This document shows positions 8,497 through 16,511 of a stretch of 64,000 bases of DNA, piece after piece. Source of the DNA: Buttiauxella warmboldiae (GTDB taxonomy: Bacteria > Pseudomonadota > Gammaproteobacteria > Enterobacterales > Enterobacteriaceae); assembly GCF_003818135.1 (NCBI RefSeq), contig NZ_RPOH01000021.1:91040-155039 (forward strand). Reading direction: 5' to 3'. A program made the translations under genes and the position numbers. Position 1 is the first letter of the stretch; every line of letters begins with the position of its first letter. Under the pieces are notes generated by a model. It saw only the letters and a program-made list of their open reading frames with translations. It was not told the DNA's origin and made no database searches.

Positions 8497-9792
8497 CTAT
8501 TCTTTGTTCAACCGCTCCTGCGGCGTTTTCCATTTCAGTAAGCGCTCAACCGCCGTATCCCCAGATAAGAACTGGCGGGCTAATTCCAGACGTTCCATTA
8601 CCTGATCCTTCTGCTGCTCATCCAGACGCGCCGCATCCTGCTCTGCTTCACAGAAAAACTGTTCCAGCCGTTTGTCTTCTGCCCATTGCACCATAATAGA
8701 TTTCAGCTCGGTGCGGCTGGCGTTATATGCTTCTTCCTCCCGACGTATCCGCTCCTTTTCAAGATAGATAGCGTGTTCGCGCTCATACTGAATACGCCAC
8801 TCTTCGGCTTTGATTCTGGCCTCTTCTAACTGCCTGGTAATTAGCGGAACAGCGTCCTGCATCGCCAAAATCATCTTGGGGATCTGGCTTATCAAGCCAC
8901 ATTGCTTTGTCTGTCGGAACTGAACCAACCATTTTGCAGATGAATAAGGCGAGTAAAGCTGCAACAGAAACCGCCCGGTAGGCAGCGTATGCTTTGAAAC
9001 ATGAAGAAAAGGCGCACTGTTTTTTCCACGGATCCACCGCGACATCTGTTCGTCGCGAACATAGCGATTTTTAACTTTCTTCGCAGGGACATACTCCGTC
9101 ATTTCGGCAAGATTGAACGCAAAGTGCATATCCCCGACGCAGATAATACTTGGTGTATACGGTCGCCATAAATTATCCCAGCGATACCCTTCTCCCTTTG
9201 GATCTTCCTTGATATCAATATCTGCCCGATGGAGCCTTTCTCCCGGCACATCCAGCGTTACCCGATAGCTCTGTTTCCCTAAGGCATCAAAAAACCGGCT
9301 CAGGAAATCTATTGCGCTATCAAACCCCGTATCCGAAACATTGAGATCCAGGAGCTTCTTTTTCGCAGGCTTGTAGTAACCATCTTCAGTCACATTGGCC
9401 TTACGGAGATACGTTTTAAGATCATTGATTAACGCGTAGCCATTGCCTGTGATCGTGGCTTGCTTTCGCGTCGCTGGAGGTAATGGCTTTGGTAAAGTTA
9501 CGGTAGATGATGGTGCTATTACGCCAGCCTTCTTCGGGATCTTTGCCATTTTGCCTTTTTTCAAGGCTGGCAGAGTTGGCACCGCAGGTGCAGCTCCTTT
9601 CGCCAGTGCTTTCCAGTAACCGGCAAGTGGCCTGGGTATCTGTAATTCAGCACATCGCCTGGCAAGCCCTTCGATGCTGATGTTGTGAAGAGAAGCAATA
9701 CGTTCCGCTGGTTCGCGCCAGACCAGAAGGTACAACGCTTCCCGATCTTCAGGTAAGGTTTGAAAAATACTGGATTGTAAGTTCTCTGACAT
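8497..9792 (-). CDS. Hypothetical protein with N-terminal HTH-like segment and C-terminal coiled coil
   Basis: This 431-residue protein starts at ATG 9792, preceded by the strong site GGAGGAGTG. Residues about 15-60 (EALYLLVWREPAERIASLHN, then GLARRCAELQIPRPLAGYW) match a widespread but uncharacterised family whose N-terminus reads roughly LVW-x-P-x(8)-GVSD-x-ALAK-x-C-x(2)-x-IP-x-P-x-GYW, probably a helix-turn-helix. A Lys/Pro-rich linker follows. The C-terminal third (about 330-400) is highly charged and helical, rich in EEARIKAEEW-type heptads, so likely coiled coil. It may bind DNA and act as a scaffold; no function is known to me. It is upstream of two XRE regulators on the same strand. 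Confidence 0.65.
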   Translation of the reverse strand: MSENLQSSIFQTLPEDREALYLLVWREPAERIASLHNISIEGLARRCAELQIPRPLAGYWKALAKGAAPAVPTLPALKKGKMAKIPKKAGVIAPSSTVTLPKPLPPATRKQATITGNGYALINDLKTYLRKANVTEDGYYKPAKKKLLDLNVSDTGFDSAIDFLSRFFDALGKQSYRVTLDVPGERLHRADIDIKEDPKGEGYRWDNLWRPYTPSIICVGDMHFAFNLAEMTEYVPAKKVKNRYVRDEQMSRWIRGKNSAPFLHVSKHTLPTGRFLLQLYSPYSSAKWLVQFRQTKQCGLISQIPKMILAMQDAVPLITRQLEEARIKAEEWRIQYEREHAIYLEKERIRREEEAYNASRTELKSIMVQWAEDKRLEQFFCEAEQDAARLDEQQKDQVMERLELARQFLSGDTAVERLLKWKTPQERLNKE

Positions 9793-9876
9793 AACACTCC
9801 TCCTTGCGGGAAACATTATCAGAGAATCTGGCTGGCAGGTGGTTGAACGAAATCACTTTAAAAGAAGATTTAGTAA

Positions 9877-10137
9877 CTAAATCTTATCCTTGTATTTTTT
9901 ATACAAAGTTAATACTTCTTCAGCAAAATCATCGTCAACGGTATAAAAGTAACACTCAGGCACATTCAAAACCCGAGCAAACTCACATACCAGCTCAAAT
10001 GTTGGCCTATGGGTCCCATTCTCATAATGGGATAAGCGAGAATAAGCCGTGGCCTCTTCAATCCCAGCCAATACACCTAATCTTTCTTGGGTAAGTTTTG
10101 CACGCAAGCGCGCCTCTTTGAGTCTCTTAGAAATCAT
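9877..10137 (-). CDS. XRE-family HTH regulator (paralogue 1)
   Basis: This 86-residue, nearly all-HTH protein has residues 3-60 forming the Cro/CI-type five-helix fold (KRLKEARLRAKLTQERLGVL, then LSHYENGTHRPTFELVCEFA). A C-terminal tail follows (NVPECYFYTVDDDFAEEVL). It is a clear paralogue of the next gene upstream (10240-10524), sharing the HYE-G-HRP-FELVC block and the DD-FAE tail. Two operator-like repeats at 10169-10211 lie 32-74 bases upstream of its ATG, so it is probably autoregulated or cross-regulated by its partner. It probably acts as a small repressor. Confidence 0.85.
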   Translation of the reverse strand: MISKRLKEARLRAKLTQERLGVLAGIEEATAYSRLSHYENGTHRPTFELVCEFARVLNVPECYFYTVDDDFAEEVLTLYKKYKDKI

Positions 10138-10168
10138 GCCGTATATCCTTTGTTGGGTGTACGGCGAT

Positions 10169-10211
10169 CTTTAGCATTACTCAAGAAACCTTATCTTTAG
10201 AGTTCATAAAG
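10169..10211. promoter_or_regulatory. Operator pair O1/O2 upstream of XRE paralogue 1
   Basis: Two 17-base elements, CTTTAGCATTACTCAAG (10169-10185) and CTTTAGAGTTCATAAAG (10195-10211), have starts 26 bases apart. The same two-element arrangement with the same 26-base spacing occurs upstream of the second XRE gene (10559-10601). The elements are imperfect palindromes of the form CTTTAG-N5-CTAAAG, as expected for Cro/CI-type dimers. The call rests on the repeated pattern and position. Confidence 0.65.
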
Positions 10212-10239
10212 ATAAGTGCATAATGTATAAACAGGCTGA

Positions 10240-10524
10240 CTAACTTGTCTTGCTTACAGGTTTTTTCCACTGAACAACCTCGCCTGCGTACAGTTTCAAT
10301 ATCGCTTCGGCAAAGCTATCATCCAGCGTGTAGAAATATCCTTCCGGAACGTTAAGTACCTTCGCCAACTGGCACACCAACTCAAATTTTGGGCGATGCC
10401 TGCCATGCTCATAATGTGAAATCCTTGAAGACCCCGTATGTTCGGAAACACCAGCGGCTGCGGCCAAATCTTCTTGGGATATATCAGCCAATTCTCTTGC
10501 CATTCTAAGACGCTTCGGAACCAT
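10240..10524 (-). CDS. XRE-family HTH regulator (paralogue 2)
   Basis: This 94-residue protein has a Cro/CI-type HTH over residues 3-65 (KRLRMARELADISQEDLAAA, then ISHYEHGRHRPKFELVCQLA) and the tail NVPEGYFYTLDDSFAEAIL, very similar to paralogue 1. ATG at 10524 is used; GTG at 10527 is one codon upstream. It is divergent from the Nlp/SfsB-type gene at 10655. The operator pair at 10559-10601 lies between the two and could control both. Two near-identical repressors with matching operators suggest duplication followed by a switch or fine-tuning circuit for the downstream PTS genes; that is inference. Confidence 0.85.
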   Translation of the reverse strand: MVPKRLRMARELADISQEDLAAAAGVSEHTGSSRISHYEHGRHRPKFELVCQLAKVLNVPEGYFYTLDDSFAEAILKLYAGEVVQWKKPVSKTS

Positions 10525-10558
10525 CACCTTTTCCTGTAAGTGGTCACATTGACAGCAT

Positions 10559-10601
10559 CTTTAGCATTCCTTAAGATGGGTTATCTTTAGACTTCCTAAA
10601 G
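10559..10601. promoter_or_regulatory. Operator pair O3/O4 between XRE paralogue 2 and Nlp-like gene
   Basis: Elements CTTTAGCATTCCTTAAG (10559-10575) and CTTTAGACTTCCTAAAG (10585-10601) repeat the O1/O2 pair with the same 26-base phase. The second is a perfect CTTTAG-N5-CTAAAG palindrome. They sit 35-77 bases from the minus-strand ATG at 10524 and 54-96 bases before the plus-strand ATG at 10655, so one bound site could repress both divergent promoters. Confidence 0.68.
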
Positions 10602-10654
10602 TCGATAAGATCAATGTCACAGGTTTGTCGAGTTCTTTGAGTGGAGTAATAAGA

Positions 10655-10951
10655 ATGACTAAACAAGACTGGCACCCAGCCGACATTATTGCCGCCCTGC
10701 ACAAACGCGGCACCAGCCTGGCGGCGCTCTCGCGTGGAGCGGGGCTGGCGTCCTCCACGCTGGCGAATGCGCTTAGCCGTCCATGGCCAAAAGGCGAATG
10801 GTTAATCGCAACTGCCCTGAAAGTTCATCCGGCCACTATCTGGCCCACCCGTTACAGCGGCCAGGAAGAGTACCGCCTGCCAAAACAGCCGTTGCCGGGC
10901 ATGAAAATCGTCGCACCAAGACCCTGTTTTCCGGTTCCGGAGAAACGTTAA
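10655..10951 (+). CDS. Nlp/SfsB/Ner-type DNA-binding regulator
   Basis: This 98-residue protein belongs to the Ner-Nlp-SfsB family (lambda-repressor-like fold), known from phage Mu Ner and E. coli SfsB, which is linked to maltose gene control. The match is plain in DWHPADIIAALHKRGTSLAA and in STLANALSRPWPKGEWLIA, followed by ALKVHPATIWPTRYS. The ATG at 10655 follows GTGGAG at good spacing; an in-frame upstream start at 10625 lacks one. A variable tail (residues 70-98) is proline-rich. It is the first plus-strand gene before the PTS operon and probably controls it. Confidence 0.85.
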   Translation: MTKQDWHPADIIAALHKRGTSLAALSRGAGLASSTLANALSRPWPKGEWLIATALKVHPATIWPTRYSGQEEYRLPKQPLPGMKIVAPRPCFPVPEKR

Positions 10952-11023
10952 CGCCCTGTTCCCGGAATCGTTTTTTCGTCTTCAGGCAGGGCATTCTCAT
11001 CGTGCTATCAAGAGGAGTTGTTT

Positions 11024-11113
11024 ATGCATACCAAAATCCAGGATGTATCACTGCAACCCGCTGTAATACGCTTTCAGACAGGAGGAGCCCATGTTCATTA
11101 TCTCCCTTGCTGA
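11024..11113 (+). CDS. Possible 29-residue leader peptide before the PTS operon
   Basis: An ATG at 11024 follows AAGAGGAG at 6 bases and opens a 29-codon frame (MHTKIQDVSLQPAVIRFQTG, then GAHVHYLPC). The frame runs over the ribosome binding site and start of the EIIC gene (ATG 11091) and stops 23 bases inside it. Such an overlap would couple translation of the PTS genes to this small frame. No homology is recognised, so it may be a translational coupler and not a functional peptide. Confidence 0.35.
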   Translation: MHTKIQDVSLQPAVIRFQTGGAHVHYLPC

Positions 11114-11624
11114 AGGCTTTATTCATCTGTTCCAGGCCGCCGGTAAGATCTTTCTCGATATGATGAGCGGCATTATCCCTATGCTCATCACCCTGCTGCT
11201 GGCAATTAACTTTCTGATGAAACTTACCGGTGAAGCCCGCATGCAGCGCGTGGCGGCACTGTTTGGCCGCTCACGCATTCTTACGTATGGCGTCCTGCCG
11301 GTGCTCGGCTGGTTCTTTATGAGCAGCCCCGGGGCACTCACGCTTGGCAAGCTGCTGCCGGAAAAGAGCAAGCCCGGCTATGAGGATGCCCTCGGTACGA
11401 CCGCCCATCCACTAACCAGTTTGTTTCCCCACGTGGTGCCGTCAGAGCTTTTTGTCTGGCTCGGGGTGGCTGCAGGGTTAAAAGCCCTTCATCTTCCGGT
11501 CACCGAACTGGCGTTGCGCTATATCGCTGCCGCCATCGTTATCGGCCTGATCCGGGGCATCATCACTGAGTATCTGTTTCTGCGTCTTAGCCGCAACGAT
11601 ACCAGCGGGAGGGCAACGCCATGA
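11091..11624 (+). CDS. PTS glucitol/sorbitol-type EIIC component (SrlA-like)
   Basis: This 177-residue membrane protein is similar to E. coli SrlA, the EIIC subunit that carries the sugar alcohol across the inner membrane. Recognisable blocks are FIHLFQAAGKIFLDMMSGII, GALTLGKLLPEKSKPGYEDA and the FPHVVPSELFVWLG motif (FPHINPGELFVYLG in SrlA). About four hydrophobic segments are visible. Strong ribosome binding site GGAGGAG. It overlaps the EIIA gene by 4 bases. The gene order C-A-B differs from E. coli srlA-srlE-srlB. The substrate is unknown: a hexitol, pentitol or related polyol. Confidence 0.85.
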   Translation: MFIISLAEGFIHLFQAAGKIFLDMMSGIIPMLITLLLAINFLMKLTGEARMQRVAALFGRSRILTYGVLPVLGWFFMSSPGALTLGKLLPEKSKPGYEDALGTTAHPLTSLFPHVVPSELFVWLGVAAGLKALHLPVTELALRYIAAAIVIGLIRGIITEYLFLRLSRNDTSGRATP

Positions 11625-11995
11625 TTATCTACAATGCACGTATCGTGCGAACAGGCCCATGCGTGACGGAAGGGCTGGCAGATAATATGCTGATTACATT
11701 TGATGCCGCAGGGCCTGCAGACTGCCTCGACTATGCCCTGGTGTTATCCCCCGTGTTTAAGCATCCCACTGTGCAGATACTTCCCGGCGATCGGCTACAG
11801 GTGGCTGGGAAGGAATATCTGATAACCGCGATTGGCCGTGAGGCACAGCACAATCTGTATGAACTCGGTCATCTGACCCTGTTGTTTGACGCCAGTCTTT
11901 TCGCCCGCCATGCCGGTTGCCTGCATCTCTCCGGCACCTGCCCGGCCCTGTCTGACTTAAAAGATAATCTGGTTATTGTGGAGGCCGTATCATGA
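11621..11995 (+). CDS. PTS glucitol/sorbitol-type EIIA component (SrlB-like)
   Basis: This 124-residue protein aligns with SrlB over its length: MIIYNARIVRTG, LADNMLITFDAAGPADCLDY and the conserved NLYELGHLTLLFD block. EIIA normally receives phosphate from HPr on a histidine. By my recollection of SrlB the acceptor is His43 in YCFIH; the matching stretch here is YALVL, with Leu in place of His. The only nearby histidine is His48 (FKHPTVQ). It may be inactive, use another residue, or depend on another EIIA. It overlaps both neighbours by 4 bases. Confidence 0.8.
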   Translation: MIIYNARIVRTGPCVTEGLADNMLITFDAAGPADCLDYALVLSPVFKHPTVQILPGDRLQVAGKEYLITAIGREAQHNLYELGHLTLLFDASLFARHAGCLHLSGTCPALSDLKDNLVIVEAVS

Positions 11996-12993
11996 ATAAC
12001 CTTCATATTCCTCCCGGCCCCGGCGGCTACGGTAACGGCCTGTGGCTGCCCGTCGGCAGCGGCAAAAAGGTGCTGTCGCTCACCGGCCGGGAAACCCATC
12101 CGCTCGCCATCGAAATCGGCGCGCTCACCCAGTCAGAAGTGGTGAACGGTTTCTCCTGCGTGCCGTCAGATGAAGAACTGCTCTGCGTGGTGATTAACTG
12201 CGGCGGTTCCCTGCGCTGCGGGCTGTATCCAAAGAAAGGCATCCCCACCATCAACGTGCTGCCCACTGGCAAGGCTGGTCCGCTGGCGGAGTTTATCACG
12301 GAGGATAACTACGTTTCAGGCGTTACGCTGGCGCAGCTGCAGCAGCCTGAAATGCAACAGAACGATGACCGTTATGGCTCGCCGTCAGTCAGGGTGACTG
12401 CGGTAGAGCGAGGGAGCACCGCAACAGGGCCTGAACATCAGCCGCCGGAACAGGGTATGGCTCGACTGGTGCACCTGGTGGAGAAAACCGGTACTGCGAC
12501 GGGCCAGGTCATTGCCCTGCTGTTTGCCGCCAGCCGCGAGGCGGTGGATGTCTCTCTGCGCAACGTCATTCCATTTATGGCCTTTGTCTCGGTGCTGATT
12601 GCGGTGGTGCAGGAGACCGCGCTGGGTAATCTTATCGCCCACACTCTGACGCCGCTCGCCAATTCGCTGTGGGGACTGGTGCTGCTGTCTTTTATCTGCG
12701 GCATTCCGTTTCTGTCGCCGGTGCTTGGCCCGGGGGCCGCTATCTCACAGGTTATCGGCGTGATGATAGGCACCCAGATTGGCGCAGGCAATATTTCCCC
12801 GGCCTTTGCGCTGCCCGCCCTGTTCGCCATCAACGTCCAGGTGGGCTGTGATTTCGTGCCGGTAGGGCTGTCGATGCAGGAGGCGAAACCGGAGACTATC
12901 GCCAAAGGCGTGCCTGCGTTCCTGCTGTCCCGCCAGCTAACCGGACCGCTGGCGGTCATTATCGGCTGGGCATTTTCCCTCGGACTTTTTTAA
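11992..12993 (+). CDS. PTS glucitol/sorbitol-type EIIB(C) component (SrlE-like)
   Basis: This 333-residue protein is similar to E. coli SrlE. The N-terminal EIIB domain (1-120) carries INCGGSLRCGLYPKKGIPTI, where the Cys of the CGG or RCG element is the phosphorylation site, and ends in AEFITEDNYVSGV. After a linker the C-terminal membrane part (about 170-333) has FMAFVSVLIAVV, FLSPVLGPGAAISQVIGVMI and LFAINVQVGCDFVPVGLSMQ, all typical of SrlE. With the EIIC it forms the transporter and passes phosphate to the incoming polyol. The product would be a polyol phosphate in the cytoplasm. Confidence 0.87.
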   Translation: MNNLHIPPGPGGYGNGLWLPVGSGKKVLSLTGRETHPLAIEIGALTQSEVVNGFSCVPSDEELLCVVINCGGSLRCGLYPKKGIPTINVLPTGKAGPLAEFITEDNYVSGVTLAQLQQPEMQQNDDRYGSPSVRVTAVERGSTATGPEHQPPEQGMARLVHLVEKTGTATGQVIALLFAASREAVDVSLRNVIPFMAFVSVLIAVVQETALGNLIAHTLTPLANSLWGLVLLSFICGIPFLSPVLGPGAAISQVIGVMIGTQIGAGNISPAFALPALFAINVQVGCDFVPVGLSMQEAKPETIAKGVPAFLLSRQLTGPLAVIIGWAFSLGLF

Positions 12994-13004
12994 AGGTGAC
13001 CATC

Positions 13005-14021
13005 ATGAACAAAATCAAAACCGCCGTGGTGGGCGTGGGCATCTACGGCAGACACCATATTAATGCTTACTTAAATAACCCCGAAGTCGAACTGATTGCC
13101 GTCTGCGATTCTGATGCGGAACGCTGCGATAGTGTGGCAAATGAACTGAATTTGCCGGGTTACGCCAGCCTCCGGGCGCTGCTGGATGAGGAGGATGTAG
13201 ACGTTATTTCCATCGCCACCTCCGATCCATACCATAAAGAACCCGCTTTACAGGCTATCGCGAAGGGTAAGCATGTGCTGATTGAGAAGCCGCTGGCGAC
13301 CTCGGTTGCTGACTGCCGCGATATTATTGATGCTGCCGAACAGCACGGTGTGATCGTTGGCGTTGATTTTCACAAACGCTGGGACCCGGCAACGATCCGC
13401 GTACGCATGGCTACACACGAAGCCAGCGCCGGGAATATTATCCGGGGCTATATCAGCATGGATGATGTGATTGCCGTTCCCACCACATGGCTTGGCTGGT
13501 CGGCACAGAGTTCGCCGGTGTGGTTTCTTGGCTCTCACTGCTTCGATCTGGTGCGCTATATCAGCGGGCAGGAGGTGAAATCGGTTTACGCCGTCGGGCA
13601 GAAGCGCCTGCTGGCCACGCGGGGCATTGATACCTGGGACAGTGTGCAGAGCACCCTGCTGATGGAAGATGGCAGCTCATGGGTGGTGGAAAACGGCTGG
13701 GTACTGCCGGACGGCTTCCCGAAAGATAACGACGGGCGCATCGCGATAGTCTGCGACAACGCTTATATACGTTCCAACTCGCAGGATCGCGGGCTGGAGA
13801 TCGTCACCCCGGAAGGGACGAAAACGCCGAACAGCTATTTTATTACCTATCGGGATAACGTCGCCAGCGGCTTTGGTATTGACCCGATTAACGACTTTAT
13901 CAAAGCAGTAAAAAACGGAACGCCTTATACGGCAACAGCAAACGACGGATTACAGGCCAGTCGGATTTGCGAGGCAGTGCACAAGAGCCTGGAGAGCGGC
14001 AAGCCCGTCGCGTTGTGCTGA
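13005..14021 (+). CDS. Gfo/Idh/MocA-family NAD(P)-dependent dehydrogenase
   Basis: This 338-residue protein starts at ATG 13005 with AAGGTG 7 bases upstream. The N-terminal Rossmann domain has VVGVGIYGRHHINAY (GxGxxG variant) and VCDSDAERC. The family signature EKPL lies near residue 95 (HVLIEKPLATSVADC), and the C-terminal domain carries the catalytic-region stretch GVDFHKRWDP and LGSHCFDLVRY. It is the last gene of the PTS operon, so it probably oxidises or reduces the imported polyol or its phosphate. In the canonical srl operon this place is held by an SDR enzyme (SrlD), so the chemistry or substrate likely differs. Confidence 0.85.
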   Translation: MNKIKTAVVGVGIYGRHHINAYLNNPEVELIAVCDSDAERCDSVANELNLPGYASLRALLDEEDVDVISIATSDPYHKEPALQAIAKGKHVLIEKPLATSVADCRDIIDAAEQHGVIVGVDFHKRWDPATIRVRMATHEASAGNIIRGYISMDDVIAVPTTWLGWSAQSSPVWFLGSHCFDLVRYISGQEVKSVYAVGQKRLLATRGIDTWDSVQSTLLMEDGSSWVVENGWVLPDGFPKDNDGRIAIVCDNAYIRSNSQDRGLEIVTPEGTKTPNSYFITYRDNVASGFGIDPINDFIKAVKNGTPYTATANDGLQASRICEAVHKSLESGKPVALC

Positions 14022-14172
14022 TATTCAGGCTAATACATTACCCGTGGACCGTTTATCCTTACGGCTCGCGTCGCCAGTACAGCGTTTAAGCTGGTCACAG
14101 GTGAGATAACGGTCTGAAATTATTCACAGCCAGTATTCAATTTCATAAGGCCTGAGCGATAAAAAAACCTTA

Positions 14173-14202
14173 CACCTGCGGTATTACCCGTTACCGCAGG
14201 TG
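14173..14202 (+). promoter_or_regulatory. Hairpin covering the TraU-like ribosome binding site
   Basis: A perfect 9-base inverted repeat, CACCTGCGG (14173-14181) and CCGCAGGTG (14194-14202), with a 12-base loop. The right arm contains the probable ribosome binding site AGGTG of the gene starting at 14206, so folding would hide it. There is no T-run after it, which argues against a simple terminator. Confidence 0.5.
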
Positions 14203-14205
14203 CTT

Positions 14206-15141
14206 ATGTTTATCCCTCTTCAACGGCTTTTGATTGTGCTGGCGCTGAGCTCGCTGCCGGCTCGGGCCATTACCACACCTGAAATCGCCACCTCGGCCCT
14301 GTCACCTGCATGCGTGAAATATCAGGTAGTCGGCGTCTGCTACTGGCTGTACTGCACTCCGTTTGGCTGCACGGTCCGCACTTCGGTGAAGGTTCGTCAT
14401 TTCCGCCCGAATCTGGTGATATCGGCCTACAGCGTCACCGGGAAAAATCCATGGACGGAGATGTCGCCGCTCAGTCCACCGCTGCCCGGTATCGCCGAAG
14501 CGGGCGGTGACACCCATCCCCGCGCCGTTGGCCAGCACAGCAAAGTAAGATTTAAAAATGCTGATGCGATTGGTTTCCCTGCCGGTGATGCGCTGGCAAA
14601 TTTCTTCTCGCAGTTCGGTTACATCTGCGCCCCGTCGTCACAACCTTTTATCCCATACTTTCTCAGCACTCTGGATTCGCTTGCCTGGCGTAGCGGCGTG
14701 CCGGAGATGTTTTATCCACAGGCATTAACACCGGGACTGCGTGAAGTGAGTAAAGATGGAGATATGTGGGGCAATATCTATCCGCGAAGTGGGGCGCTCA
14801 GCCAGACGCACGATTATAAGGCGGGCGCGGTAATCGCCCAACGCGCCGCCGATCTGGTAACCCGCAGCGGGCAATCTCATGTCTATCTGCCGTTGATCGC
14901 GTCCCCCCGTGACGGCTACTGGCCGCCGGGTCCGGTGATGGAAGGCGACAGCGGTAATCACCAGTGGCAAATGCTGGTTCCCAAAAAATCCGCCTCCTGC
15001 AACATCTTTCCGGATGGCTCCGTTACGGACACTTACGCCGACAAGCTGGCGGAAGATGGCGCATATGTCTGGACGCTGTGGCGGCCCTATAAATGCTGCC
15101 CGCGGCGCGGGCAGACCTTGCTTGGCAGCAGCGGAGGTTAA
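14206..15141 (+). CDS. ICE conjugation protein, TIGR03756 (TraU-like) family
   Basis: This 311-residue exported protein has a signal peptide (MFIPLQRLLIVLALSSLPAR, cleavage likely after ARA). The mature N-terminus has paired cysteines (PACVKYQVVGVCYWLYCTPF), and VKVRHFRPNLVISAY follows, matching the TIGR03756 family, counterpart of F TraU needed for mating-pair assembly. ATG at 14206 is preferred over GTG at 14200. It begins the right tra block and is followed after 2 bases by the TraH-like gene. The upstream hairpin (14173-14202) may control its translation. Confidence 0.83.
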   Translation: MFIPLQRLLIVLALSSLPARAITTPEIATSALSPACVKYQVVGVCYWLYCTPFGCTVRTSVKVRHFRPNLVISAYSVTGKNPWTEMSPLSPPLPGIAEAGGDTHPRAVGQHSKVRFKNADAIGFPAGDALANFFSQFGYICAPSSQPFIPYFLSTLDSLAWRSGVPEMFYPQALTPGLREVSKDGDMWGNIYPRSGALSQTHDYKAGAVIAQRAADLVTRSGQSHVYLPLIASPRDGYWPPGPVMEGDSGNHQWQMLVPKKSASCNIFPDGSVTDTYADKLAEDGAYVWTLWRPYKCCPRRGQTLLGSSGG

Positions 15142-15143
15142 TT

Positions 15144-16511
15144 ATGCGCCCGATAGTGTGTCTTTTATTTGTCGCCTTTCTCGCCCCGGCAGCTGACAAA
15201 TATCAATACAAGCAGCAGGGGGCGATCAGCGACTGGATGTATTACCGCATCGGTGGCGGCGCGGCCATCTCCCCACCACTAACCCGGCGCAGCACCTTTC
15301 CCCTGACGGTTGGTATTAGCTGGAACAGCGACATGATGTGCGGCAATTTCGATATCAATACTACGGTGCGCAACCAACTCAACGGCGTGACGGACGGCTT
15401 CCAGCAGCTGATGGGCAACGTTATCGAAAGTGCTACCGGCGCGGTCGCCAGCCTGCCCGCAATGGTGATCCAGCGGGCTAACCCTCAACTCTACGATCTG
15501 CTGACCAACGGTGTGCTTCAGGGCCGGCTCGACTTCGATAAGTCACTACTGAGCTGCCAGAAAATGGCAGAGAAAATGACCGATTACGCGCTCGGCCCGG
15601 CGTGGACGCAGAGTGCACAGGCAGAGAACTATCAGGGAATTGCCGCCAGCGAAAAAGACGCCGTTCGCGCCGAACAGCGCGCCGCTAAAGAAGCGGCAGA
15701 GAAGGGTAAGCGCTGGGTGGGCGGCCAACGCCGGGGCGGCAAGGGCCAGCCGCCTATCAAACTGGTACGTGATACTACGATTGCAGGCTACAACCTTCTC
15801 AATAACCGCAGCGCAACCAGTACAAATACCGTTTCCGCCAGCGACTGCCAGGGGGAATTATGCCAGGTCTGGAGTAAACCCGACGACGCGGCGAAATGGC
15901 TGACGCGGGTGGTGGGCGAGCAGACCATTAACGTCGCGCCGGATAACGATCGGTCCAGCAACCCGGACCAGCAAAGCGGCGCACAGTCCGGCGTTGGGCT
16001 GACACCGCTGATTCAGGAAGAGCAGGAAAAAATCCAGCCGCTGATTATCGATATGGTGAACCGCAGCCAGCCGGTTAATGACGATACGTTAGCGCAGGCC
16101 AGCGGTGGAGCATTACGCCTGACGCGCGGGGTGATTGAAGCCTTGCGCGATGAACCGGACTCGGCGGTACTGATCCAGCGGCTTTCCGGTGAACTGGCGC
16201 TCTCTCGCGTGATGGAGCAAGCTTTAATGGCCCGGCGCACGCTGCTGGCGGGGATGCGTGAACCCAATATTTCAGGCGAAAAAGAGGCGCAAATCGCGCT
16301 GACCCAGACCACCGCCCAGCTAGACCAGGAACTGTTTCAGCTCAAGCTGGAACTGGATATGCGCCAGGCACTGGCGGATAACGCCGCACTGACCATTCTG
16401 GAACGCCAGACGATGCGGGCTAAGACGAAAGGGCAGGCGGTCGGCGTGGAAGATGATACCGACAAGCGGGTGAACGATCTGAACAAAGCCCGCGGGGAAG
16501 CGTCGCCATGA
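15144..16511 (+). CDS. ICE conjugation protein, TIGR03755 (TraH-like) family
   Basis: This 455-residue exported protein starts at ATG 15144, preceded by GGAGG. The signal is short (MRPIVCLLFVAFLAPAA). The region with ISDWMYYRIGGGAAISPP and NFDINTTVRNQLNGVTDGFQ is the TraH-like N-terminal part, and a long helical C-terminal half (about 290-455) is rich in Gln/Leu/Glu, consistent with the coiled-coil segment of TraH. TraH-type proteins help assemble the pilus and mating channel in the periplasm. It overlaps the next gene by 4 bases. Members of this family are usually of similar length. Confidence 0.84.
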   Translation: MRPIVCLLFVAFLAPAADKYQYKQQGAISDWMYYRIGGGAAISPPLTRRSTFPLTVGISWNSDMMCGNFDINTTVRNQLNGVTDGFQQLMGNVIESATGAVASLPAMVIQRANPQLYDLLTNGVLQGRLDFDKSLLSCQKMAEKMTDYALGPAWTQSAQAENYQGIAASEKDAVRAEQRAAKEAAEKGKRWVGGQRRGGKGQPPIKLVRDTTIAGYNLLNNRSATSTNTVSASDCQGELCQVWSKPDDAAKWLTRVVGEQTINVAPDNDRSSNPDQQSGAQSGVGLTPLIQEEQEKIQPLIIDMVNRSQPVNDDTLAQASGGALRLTRGVIEALRDEPDSAVLIQRLSGELALSRVMEQALMARRTLLAGMREPNISGEKEAQIALTQTTAQLDQELFQLKLELDMRQALADNAALTILERQTMRAKTKGQAVGVEDDTDKRVNDLNKARGEASP

